From assembly GCF_002127325.2 (NCBI RefSeq), contig NC_035444.2, positions 83,813,675 to 83,877,674 of the forward strand: a stretch of DNA of 64,000 nucleotides, read 5' to 3'. This document shows positions 10,197-20,230 of the stretch, one piece after another (the stretch's first letter is position 1; each line of letters starts with the position of its first letter). A program made the translations under genes and the position numbers. Source of the DNA: Helianthus annuus (taxonomy: Eukaryota; Streptophyta; Magnoliopsida; Asterales; Asteraceae). The notes beneath the pieces were generated by a model. It had not been told where the DNA came from. It searched no databases and saw nothing but the letters and a program-made list of their open reading frames with translations.

Positions 10197-11634
10197 GAGC
10201 ATTTACAATGGATCCTTCATATTATTGTGAGGGTAACCTCTATATTTTTTAGAGTCGTTGTAAATAGTTATGAGTAGAGAAGAGGAGAAAAGGAGAAAAA
10301 GTTATTGTTCACCAGTAAATTTGGAGGAGATACTATTCACTTCTATAATTTTTTAATATTTTTTTAAAGTGATTGTGAGTGGAAGAAAAAAAAAGATAAT
10401 GATAAAAGTATATAAAATATTATTTAATTAAGAAAGAGAGAGAAAATATAGTATAATTATAAAGAGAGTTAAATGCATGGTTGGTCCCTGTAGTTTGCAA
10501 ATATTGCAGACTTGGTCCCAGTGGTTTACTAATTACAGAGTTGGTCCTAGTGGTTACAAATTTTGCACTCGGGTGGTCCTTGTCACTAAACTAAGTTAGT
10601 TTTTTCAGTTAAATGTGTATAAAATATCTGTTTTATCCCTAAGATTAAAAAAATAAATATAAATAAGTGGGCCCACCAATCCCACCCTTCTTCTTCCCCA
10701 CTCCACCATTTAAAACCACCCATCACCACCACCAACTCCCCAAACCACCACTACCAACCATTCTCGTCGCCACCTTTGCTCTACCACCTCCACCTCCACC
10801 TTCAGATCCCTCTCAATAATTAAATCTCTCTCTCTCTAAATTCTCTCGCCGGGTATCTCCACTTATACACATTTCAGACAATCATCACCACCCTTCTCCA
10901 CCATAACCATCAATGTCGTCTTTTCCACTTCCAGCACCGATTAGTGATGTTTTTTTATAAAAGACAAGTCCAATACTCATCTTCTTCTAGATCAGCCTAA
11001 AATATTGCCCAAATATCCATAATTCACTCAAATCCATTGTCGTGAGTGGTGGGTGTCTGGTTGTTGGGGGTATTTATTGTGGAGAATTTATGGGGGATAT
11101 TTTAACGGGAGTGGAAGTAGTAGTGCTGGAAAGTTTCACAGTGGAAATTGTATTGAATTTGGGCTGTAATGTGTAGATAGGGGTTGGCTGAAGGTGTGGT
11201 GGAGACGGAGGACACATGTAGTGTAGAGACGATGGAAGGCGTCTTTGTGGAGAATTTTTCGATCGACGAACACTTGGGTGGTTGTATAATGAATCTGAAC
11301 GAGAATGAAGGTGATGGTGGGTACATTTAATTAGTTATCGATTGGTTGATCAGTGGTGGAGAAGGGAAGATGGTGGGGATGAAGGAGAGATGGTGGTGGT
11401 GGTGGTGGTAGGACTAATAAGTAAGGGTATTATAGTCATTTAAAAAAACTTAACTGAAAAATCTAACTTAGGTTAGAAATAAGGACCAACTGAGTGCAAA
11501 ATTTACAACCACTGGGACCAATTCGGTAATTAGTAAACCATTGGGACCAAGTTTGCAATATTTGCAAACCACAGGGACCAACCAGACATTTAACTCTTAT
11601 AAAGATGGAGAAGAAGATTCAATTGTGAGTACTC
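10197..11634. mobile_element. Tourist-like MITE split by a MULE
   Basis: Ends GAGCATTTACAATGGATC and, from the right, GAGTACTCACAATTGAATC. They are flanked by TAA at 10194-10196 and 11635-11637, the 3-bp duplication of PIF/Harbinger (Tourist) elements. Without the MULE at 10466-11596 the MITE would be about 300 bp. Confidence 0.65.
10466..11596. mobile_element. MULE with long terminal inverted repeats and perfect 9-bp duplication
   Basis: 1131 bp. The left end runs GAGTTAAATGCATGGTTGGT and the right end, read inward, GAGTTAAATGTCTGGTTGGT. The inverted repeats extend over about 150 bp through several 'TTGGTCCCnGTGGTTT' blocks. TTATAAAGA is duplicated at 10457-10465 and 11597-11605. The interior contains CCACC-rich and GGTGG-rich arms and no recognisable gene. 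Confidence 0.9.
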
Positions 11635-11890
11635 TAACTACTTGTAAATCCAATCCATAAACTCCTTCGTTTTCTATGTTAGATATAAGGTCTTCAAAGA
11701 TATTTTCTATGTTGAAAGTACAATGGCACAAAACTGTTTATTAGGCTATAAGGACTGATGTTCGGCATAGGGGCGGCATCAAAGTTGGAGCTCCAAGTGG
11801 GACGGCAACACCACTCCGGGGTGGCCCGGCATGGCCCGGCATGGCCACAGCGTGGCACCGACGGCATGTTCTCGCCGTTCATGACGCAGC

Positions 11891-14527
11891 TGTCACACCC
11901 CAACCGATGGTGGAAAAATCGGGGTGAGGCACTGAGCGAAACAGAATGTCCAGGAGTTTCCGTAACAACTACGATTACCAATTATTTAAGCATCACGTCC
12001 CATACCATGACATAATAAGTAACACAGTTATTACAGACAATTCTCAAAGACAAATAGTTCTGTTTCGACAACTCAAAATAAATTATTATTGTTTGTTTCT
12101 AGACTCTCTCTTACTTGATTCCACAAAAGCAAGAGCACAGCATCCGAAGCATTCAAACACATGTCACATACGTTAAAGTAGAGGTCAATACATATAGTGT
12201 AAAGGTGAGCATACAAGTTTGATAGTATAATAGATTCGAAATCGTTTATGCATAACCAGCATGTAACACGTAGCAAAGTGAAGGCTAGTAGGTTATCGAC
12301 AATGAAATATGCACAGACGTGACTGCGAGTTGTACAATGCGCAACACATATCCCCACTGGGACACGTGAAGTAAAGCCCTTAACAACCCATGTCCACGAT
12401 AGGTGCTGAGTCCAAACTATAGTACTATCGTTGCTAAGGTGTCAGGCAACAATCACTGTATAAACATAACATACAAGCATTCATCGAATAACACGTAGCA
12501 TGCAATAACGGTCAGCGTATAAATCGTGTTTGCGTTGTGTGTCGATTGTGTTTTGAATAAGTAACGTATGTAACACACAAAAGTGTGTAAAGCAAAAATG
12601 GTTCGAGTATACTCACAGATAGCGTTTAAGTTAATAAACACTCTCTTAGATTGAAGGGAGCGTTGGGAGATTAGCCTGAACAGTTAACGATAGCATAAGC
12701 GAAGAACGGCGCGTTAAACAGTGCGAAAGAACTAAGTGACGAATGGTAATCCGATCGGATGGCAATCCGATTGGATGGTCATTCGATCGGATGTCAATCC
12801 GTTCGGATGGTCATCCGATCGGATGGCCATTCGGTCGGATTGACATTCATTTGGGATGGATGTGTTTGTGTATGATGGCTTTGAAGTTTTCGTTGTAGCA
12901 TTTTGAAAACAGAGAAGTATCTCTACCTTTCAGGTCGTCGATCGAACGGTCTTTCGATCAGATAGCGATCCGATTGGCGAGACATTTCAGTTGACAACAA
13001 GTTCACAGCAGGATGGTCATTCGATCGGATGGTCTTCCGATCGGATAGCAATCCGTTAGAAACTGATGATCTTTGAAAATTATGAAAATGATTAAGTGTT
13101 GAAGGTCCAAATATCAACTGATCGGATTGTCGTTCGATCGGATGGCAATCCGATCGGACGGCAATCTGTTCGACATTCAGATCTTTTGAAAGTTTGAAAA
13201 AAAATGTTTAAGTGAGGAAGCTCAAGTGCAATCCGATCGGATTGTTGTTCTATCGGATGACAATCCGATCGGATGACAATCCGATCGGACGGCAATCCGT
13301 CCCACAATCCGATCGTCTTGAAACTTGAATATTTTGAAAAGTTTTACGGTTTGATCGAGACGGTATGACAACGTGTTGAACAACAGAACTTCATCAAGTC
13401 CAAGTCGTCCGATCGAACAGGAATCACCCTAATCCGACCAGTTAACCGTTCTTGACTGTTGTTCATGTTTCATCCCGAATTCGGTTGTCTCGTTGATAGG
13501 ATCCAGATCCCAAACTTACACATCACTAGAGAAGAGTAGAAGGCCTGAATGAGCTCCGATTCTATCGATTTTGAGTACATTGACTGTAAAAGAGTTGAAA
13601 GAAAGTTGGAAAAGTATCTTTCAATATATGCGAAAACATTGTTTAATCATGTGGAAATCCTTCAGGTCTGAGATATTCTTGGTGAAATGAGGTCAAAACT
13701 TGAAGTTCATAAGAACTCCATGATGACGTCACCCTAGGACACCTCAAATCTGCTGATTTCACGGTTAAAAGTTAAGATTCAAAGGTGAAAATGATGAAGA
13801 AGTGTGTTTAGATCATAGAAGTACAAGATTTGGGGAAGAAACTTACAAGAATCGCGAGAAATCGAAGGAAAAGTGGGCTGGAGCGCTGGTCGAACGAGAG
13901 AGAGTTGTCACATCACTGTGGGTGATGTAACAGGGGTATTTATAGGTTGCCAAAAGAGGAAAAATGTGCACATGTAACGGATCGGATGGCCATCCGAATG
14001 GTCATTCGATCGAGTGATCCAGCGAGTTGGATTTCGGCGTTTCGTTTTGCGTGTTGGGCGTTGCGAAGCGTTTAAACGAGTATCGATTATGCGATGCGGT
14101 AGATCAATAAAAAAATCATACAAATACTATATCTAACATACAATCATCCTAAATACTTGCGTTTAGTGTTTGCGATTAGGTTACGATAGAGTTGCTATTG
14201 TGTTTCGATTAATCACCACGACATAAAGTAAACATGCACAAGTAATACATAAATAACACACACGTAAAACAATATACAGAACCTATAAATCAAGTTGCGG
14301 ATGCGATTGCTATATGATTAGCAATAAAGCGATAAAACATGCGATTAAACCTTGGTTATTAATAGATACTCCACATAATACAACTAAAGCAAATAAATAA
14401 AAGGATTCGATTACAAGTCAAGACGTACAATTACTAGTTAAGCAAGGAGTGACAGATCCGCAATTAGTAATGTTTTCTTCCTTTAACTTTGACTTGTACG
14501 TTGACTTTCGTAACACGGGGTGTTACA
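11891..14527 (-). mobile_element. Solo LTR of the Gypsy family seen at 15625-37483
   Basis: Read on the minus strand it starts TGTAACACCCCGTGTTACG and ends CGGTTGGGGTGTGACA, about 2637 bp. Flanking 5-mers are GCAGC (11886-11890) and GCAGT (14528-14532). On the minus strand CCTATAAATACCCC near 13935-13948 is the TATA box. Downstream sequence (CTTGTAAGTTTCT..., GTGATGTGACA) matches the 5' LTR at 16251-16400. No internal region remains, consistent with LTR-LTR recombination. Confidence 0.82.
12735..13315. repeat. Array of CCGATCGG-centred repeats in the solo LTR
   Basis: About twenty degenerate units of roughly 20 bp, mostly of the form ATCCGATCGGATGGC or CATTCGATCGGATGG, are arranged in two or three blocks. 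The core CCGATCGG is palindromic, so the units read the same on both strands. Confidence 0.85.
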
Positions 14528-14705
14528 GCAGTAAAGGTAGAGCCCCCCCCCCCCTCTCTCTCTCTCTCCAACCCCCTCTCTCTTCAACCGGGTCATCCTC
14601 CATTCCCCTGCTCCATCCTCGTCGATTCACCTTCCAACTTGGGTGACGTGGCCGTCTATGTGGAGCTCCATCCTCAAGGATGAAGTAGTACCACTCCTTA
14701 TAGCC

Positions 14706-15375
14706 TTAAAGATTGAACATAACCTGTTAAATAAATAGGTTAACATGTTAAGTGTTAACCCATTTAAAGCTTTCTAAAAAGGTTAACATTTAGATTGTAT
14801 AGTTGAAAAAATGTTCAAAACTTTAAGTGAAATTAGATTGCACTCTTCAACTTTTCATTTTCAATAATTTAAAATTATTAATTTTAGCTATCGATTATAT
14901 TTCTATTATCTTTCAACTTTTCTAATCTCGATCTAGTATATTCAACCATCATTGAGCATTTTGGTTGAGTGGCAACTCCATGACTTTTCAAATGGGAGGT
15001 TATGGATTGGAGTCTCGTCTGAGACAAATTTTATTCTGGGTTAAGTCAGGGGGTTTTCTCAGTTGTGAGAATTATGGGTGGATGGGTTGGGTCACCACAT
15101 TCCGTTCTTCGACGAAAGTGTGACCCCAGGTATCTGGGCCTTTGCTATTTAAAAAAAAGTACATCTAACCATAATTGTTGACTTGGATTGAGATACAATG
15201 AAGAAATAAGAACTAATAAAAGACACCTATAACTTTTGTGGGATTGAAGAACTAATAAAATACACCTATAACTTTTGGGGGGTTTAAAGGTGTGAAACAA
15301 AAAAGTAGATGATGAGTGAGTTGACCCTAAGAGGCTAAGACCATGTACTGATACCAGGTTTTGAATTAGAATTAA
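14706..15375. other. Intergenic, with a possible SINE
   Basis: AT-rich spacer without a gene. The part around 14945-15155 has a GGTTGAGTGGCAAC stretch (A-box-like), then GGATTGGAGTCTCGTC (B-box-like) and a short A-tail near 15153, as in tRNA-derived SINEs. I could not confirm target duplications. A small direct repeat (GAACTAATAAAA..CACCTATAACTTTTG) occurs at about 15208 and 15250. Confidence 0.35.
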
Positions 15376-16124
15376 GGGTCTGTTTGGTATGGGGTAATGG
15401 AATGGACGCGGTAATGGAATGGATGAGGTAATGGAATTGATTATTACCATTCCATGTCTTGTTTGGTACTTTGGTTACCATGTGAGAATGGAATAAACCA
15501 TTACATTTTGTTGTTTGGTAGCGAGAAAAGACAAAGGAATAAAATCGGTTAGTGGTGGTCAACGATGGGCGGCGATGGTGGGTGGTGATAGGTGGCAGTT
15601 GTAGCGGCGGCGGTAGTGGTGGGTTGTAACAACCCGCACTTTCGTGCGTTGTTACTACTCGCTACACTCGTTACGCCTAACACCAGAGATTCAGATCATA
15701 ATGTACCCATATCGGATACCATCACTATACCGCAATATTTTCGCATATTATCGCATACTTTATCGCTATCACACCACATTGCGCTTGCTGACAACCACGA
15801 AGATGTCGAGTGAGGACCAATTCTACCCTCCTTGACAGCCGTGATGTGTCGTAGTGCAACTCATCACTCAAAAACACACATTAACGTTCACGATGACATT
15901 GAGAGAGGACCTATTCTACCCTCCTTGATGACCGTAAAGCGTCGCGAAGTAATCGCATATTCGAAACGAAACCCGGTTATTGTATCGCAACTTTGAAATA
16001 TGGATATGTATATACGACCCAACGTGGCTAATTATAATAAATATATGAAATGTGAATGAGAATGTGTAACCAAACTATCAAAACGCTTAACAATCGAAAC
16101 AAAACATCAAAACGCAATTCACCG

Positions 16125-17500
16125 GAGACCACCGATCGAATGACTGGTCGATCGGACGGCCAACCGATCGGGCAGACAACCGATCGGACAGCCAACCGAT
16201 CGGACAGCCATCCGATCCATGGCACTCCCTTCCCCTTTTCTCCTATTCACCTATAAATAGCCCTTGTCACATCACTTGAACAGCGATGTGACAGCTCTCA
16301 CTCGACCAGCACGCTTTGGGGCCATTTCCTCTCGATTTCTCGCAATTCTTGTAAGTTTCTACCTCAAATCTTGTACTTCTATGATCTACATGCACTCCTT
16401 CATCTTTCTCACCATCAAATCCCACTTTTTCACCGTTAAATCTTCGGATTTGAGCTGTTCTAAGGTGATGTCATCATGGAGTTCTTAGGAACAATGAAGT
16501 GTGACCTCATCTCATCAAGAACAGTCCGGATCTAATAGATTTAACGGTGTATAAACACTAATTTCAGCTAGATCTAAGCCGAATCTAAGTTTTCTAAGTT
16601 TTTCTTCAAAACTTTCTTAACTTTTCACTCGAAACCGGTAGCAACAGAGCTCGTACAGACCTTCTACTCTTCCTATAGTGAAGTGTCGGTTTGAGAACTG
16701 GTTACTATCAACGAGATGACCGGCTTATCGTGTTAAACACGAACAACCGTCAAAAACAGTTAACTGATCGGACGGGGTGATTCCCATCCGATCCAATGAC
16801 TTGGACTTGGTAGGGTTCCATTGTTTAGCTCGTAGTCATACCGTCTCAATCAAATCGCGAAACTTAGCAAAACACTCAAGTTACAAGGCGATCAGATTGT
16901 GGGACGGATTGCCGCCCAATCGGATTGCCGCCCGATCGGACTGCCACCCGATCGACCTGCAAACCGATCGGATTGCACTTGGTATCAAGACTTAAACAAT
17001 TTTCAAACATTCAAGGATCTGAACAACGAACGGATTGCCGTCCGATCGGATTGCCGTCCGATCGAACGACCATCCGATCGGCTAACTTTTGGATCCTCAA
17101 CACTTAAACGTCTTACAAATCCTCATCACTCATCAGTTCCAAAGGATTGTCACCCGATCGGATTTCCACCCGATCGAGTGACCAGTCTGCTGTGAACTTA
17201 TCACCAACCAAAGTGCCTTGCCAATCAAATCACTGTCCGATCGAACAGCCACCCGATCGAGTTGCCACCCGATCGACCGGCCGTTCGATCGACCGACCCA
17301 AAAGGTAGAGATACTTCTCTGTTTTCAAAATGCTACAACGGAAACTTCAAAAGGTAAACCATCATACACAAACACATCTTTCCCAATGAGGTAGCAATCC
17401 AATCAAATGTCACCCGATCGGATGGCCATCCGAACGGATTGTCACCCGATCGACCGGCCACTCGATCAGATTGCCATCCGATCGGAGTACTGTCCGATCC
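16125..17500. repeat. CCGATCGG repeat arrays in the Gypsy 5' LTR
   Basis: Three clusters, about 16125-16220, 16915-17305 and 17400-17500, of roughly 20-bp units such as CGATCGGATTGCCGCC and CGATCGACCGGCC. The corresponding 3' LTR clusters lie at about 36115-36500 and 36600-36700. The upstream cluster is deleted there. Confidence 0.85.
16252..16259 (+). promoter_or_regulatory. TATA box of the Gypsy 5' LTR
   Basis: TATAAATA within CACCTATAAATAGCCC. Downstream lies a leader-like stretch with GTGATGTGACA and a GT-rich CTTGTAAGTTTC that could be a splice donor. The same layout occurs on the minus strand in the solo LTR (about 13935). Confidence 0.6.
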
Positions 17501-18244
17501 TTTGACACTTTGCACCGATTAACGCGCTATGTAACGCTTACACTATTGACCTGCAATCAGGCTAACCTCAGACGCTCTCCCTTCAATCCAACCAAGTTGT
17601 GTTTGCTTGCTGAGCACCGACTGTGAGTATACTCGAACCCCTTTTAATCGCATTTTTGGGTGTAACATACGTTCCTAATAAAACGAACTTATCAAACGAA
17701 TTAATCAATCAATCTATTTATCACTTGCGAATAATTGTTATGCATAGTTACACGTGATGCTAGTTACATATGTGTTAGGACTTATACTCGCAAGGTCCTG
17801 CCTTAACTAGTATAGTACTATAGCACCCGACGGGGTCTAGTTAGGATGAATAGCAATCGCAATCGCAGCTCGAGTGACTTAGCTGGTAGTATCTGTCCTT
17901 GTGCATGTATGTTGAGGTATCTCGTTTATGTATTTGGTAATTCGCAGCACTTTTATCTATTTTTACGCTACTCTATTCAAACTTGTATACTCGCCAATAC
18001 TTTTGTATTGACGTTGTTTTAACGTATGTTGCATGTTTAGTCGCAATCTACATCAAATCAAGCTAGGAGGTCTCGAAACTCACCTAAAATCTAGGTTGTC
18101 GGATTTGTATTGTTCGAGAGGACAAGAAATCTGTGATAACTTATGTGATTGTACTGGTTGTCAGTATGGGATGGCAAATGTAATAAATACAGTCGCAATA
18201 TAGTTGTTATGGATTCTCTTGAGCAATCTGATTCGCCTAGTGCC

Positions 18245-19034
18245 TGTTGGACCCAGTATGGCCTTAACAACTTCTTTTTACGTAATATGGCAAGTGATTT
18301 CAGTATATGTGAAAAAGATGTGCGGAAATGGAAATCAGACTTTCAAGAAACAAGACCTACAGAATTATCAAGTTTATATCACTTTGAAACAAATTAGTTT
18401 AACAAGGTGATTGTAAGATTATTATCTAATACAAATGAATCTTGATTTCTGTGGGTGAGAAGAGCAGTCGGAGTTTGAGTGGTTGTATGTGAATGCTAAG
18501 CTTCAAACTCAAGTATCTTCTGCCTCTCGAGCCTTCTATTTATAGACAGCTGTGGACATGAATAAACAATTGTTTATTCATGCAAAAAGTCCTGCGTAAA
18601 GTAGCAATTTGACATATTCATTGAATCCATCGTTCAAGTTGCATTTGTAATCATGAAAACCAATAATGTCATGCTTCGGTCATGGGTGGCAGGATAGAGT
18701 TGTGATTTTAGACAAGTGGGTCTTTCATCAGAATTTCTGATAAGCCACTTCATCAGAAATTCTGGTGAACAAATCATCAGAAAGTTTGATGATCAGAATT
18801 TATCAGAAACTGATGATATTTCATCAGAAATATCATCAGATCATCAGAAACGACCTTCTCTGATAATCCAAATCAACTCTTTATCAACTTGAGATTCTTT
18901 GTAGTAGATACTTTGCTTTTTAGTTGTCCCAACTGTTTTTCTTCATCTTGTTGTGTTCTTCAGGACTGTTATCTTCTTCAGAGATCCAGTTGATTGAGAT
19001 TTTCTTCAATACTTACAAATAAAGTTTCCTAACA
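18245..19034 (-). repeat. 3' LTR of the Copia element
   Basis: Downstream LTR in the sense of the element. It contains CTATAAATAG on the minus strand near 18538-18547, a 26-bp perfect palindrome at 18557-18582 and a cluster of ATCAGAAA/TTTCTGAT motifs at about 18735-18860. It is followed at 19035 by the polypurine tract. Confidence 0.93.
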
Positions 19035-19047
19035 GTTTCCCCCTAAG
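19035..19047 (-). promoter_or_regulatory. Polypurine tract of the Copia element
   Basis: On the minus strand CTTAGGGGGAAAC sits directly before the LTR start TGTTAGG. This is the plus-strand DNA primer in reverse transcription. Confidence 0.8.
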
Positions 19048-19584
19048 TATTGTAAGAAAATGAACTATCTCTATGTCCAATATGTAAACAACTTTTAACT
19101 AATAAAAAGAAAGATCAAGTGACTATGTCCCTCAGACATAAAGCATAAAACATAAAAGTTAAAGCATAGACCATCAAACCATTGTAAAAGAAACAGAAAA
19201 ACAAATTCTAAATATTGTTCAAAAAAAATTACTATCACATCAATTCATTCAATTGATCTTCACTCCACCTCTGTGTTTGTCTCCTGGTTTCAGCTTCTTC
19301 TTATGATCAATTATCTTTTGAGTTGCCTTGTACATTGATTTGTACCATTCTCTTGCTTCCATCCAATCTTCAATGCAATCTTCAATTTTCTTTCTCAGCT
19401 GTTCATTGTTCTTTCCTTTCATCTTGAGTTGCTCTTGTTTCTCATTTATGCAGTTTCTTATATACTTTAAAGTTTGGTTTGAATACCTGCATATTTCACT
19501 GATTCTGAATAGAGCTTTCTCATTATGAGCATTTTTGAAGACTGCACAAATTTCTGGTGTGTCAAAGATTGCACCAGTTCTTGC

Positions 19585-20223
19585 TTATTTTGAAGGGATT
19601 TCAGCTGGAATAATTGTGTTGGGTGGAGGTATTAACACTTTAGTGTTATATTCGAAATTGATACACAGATAAAAGTCTGATAATGCTGCTCTTTTGTATA
19701 ATTTCGCTCCTGCACTTTTAACACTGTCAAGGGCTCTCCTGATCACTACTGAACCACCTTTCCATTCATCAATGATGTTCTTCATCTTGACTATGTCCAT
19801 TGGATGAATTTTATCAGCCAGATCTGCATCAGTAACTTTTTGAACATCTTTGTCTTTTCTGACTAGGGTGTACTTGTTTTGACTTTCATTTCCTAGTAAG
19901 CCTCCTCCAGTAGTCAAAGTATCAACTCTTTCAATTAATACTATTGGATTGGTCAATTTGTTGTGCAATATCACCCAGCTGCCATTTTTTCTTTCTTCAT
20001 AAATACCTTTACTCATTGGTGAGAGTGGCCTTGTTGGGTTGTCTTCTGGACCTTTCCAATAGTAGTGCTTCAGATGTTCTTCTGGATACATGATTGTGTG
20101 TAGATCACCTTCCAGCACTTCTGATTCTTTGATGTTGCCTTCTGAGTCTTCTCTCATTCTTTTTCTTGGCCTTTTTGAAGAGGTCACTTCATGTTCCATT
20201 CTTCGCTTCTCTTTTGTGTCCAT
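19585..20223 (-). pseudogene. C-terminal part of the Copia accessory protein, out of frame with the 765-codon ORF
   Basis: 212 codons on the minus strand, in the sense of pol. It begins with a basic stretch SSKRPRKRMRED, which looks like a nuclear localisation signal. It then has WKGPEDNPTRPLSP and a globular part with KNIIDEWKGGSVVIRRALD. The same frame stays open upstream through a Thr/Ser/Pro-rich stretch to about 20285, overlapping the end of the 765-codon ORF. This suggests one ancestral protein of roughly 970 residues, split by a one-base frameshift. Function unknown. No membrane segment is visible. Confidence 0.6.
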
Positions 20224-20230
20224 CCTTATG

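Larger units (their letters stand above)
11744..14705. mobile_element. PIF/Harbinger-type non-autonomous element holding a solo LTR
   Basis: Ends GGCTATAAGGACTG and, from the right, GGCTATAAGGAGTGG. They are flanked by TTA at 11741-11743 and 14706-14708. The ends resemble those of the transposase-bearing element at 58767-60840 (GGCTATAGGGTATGG). The element's own DNA is only about 320 bp, GC-rich (GGCCCGGCATGG). The rest is the inserted LTR. Confidence 0.75.
15625..18244 (+). repeat. Gypsy 5' LTR, main part (remainder at 31033-31069)
   Basis: With the 37-bp remainder beyond the Copia insertion, the LTR is about 2657 bp. It opens with a short hairpin (ACCCGCACTTTCGTGCG). It contains the TATA box at 16252-16259 and three arrays of CCGATCGG repeats. 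Compared with it, the 3' LTR lacks roughly 15865-16387. Confidence 0.88.

Noticed and set aside
14945..15155. A true tRNA gene
   Set aside because: Only loose A- and B-box similarity. No cloverleaf could be drawn, and an A-tail suggests a SINE.
12735..17500. CCGATCGG arrays as a CRISPR array
   Set aside because: The repeat units are short, degenerate and palindromic with no unique equal-length spacers. They lie in LTRs of a plant genome.
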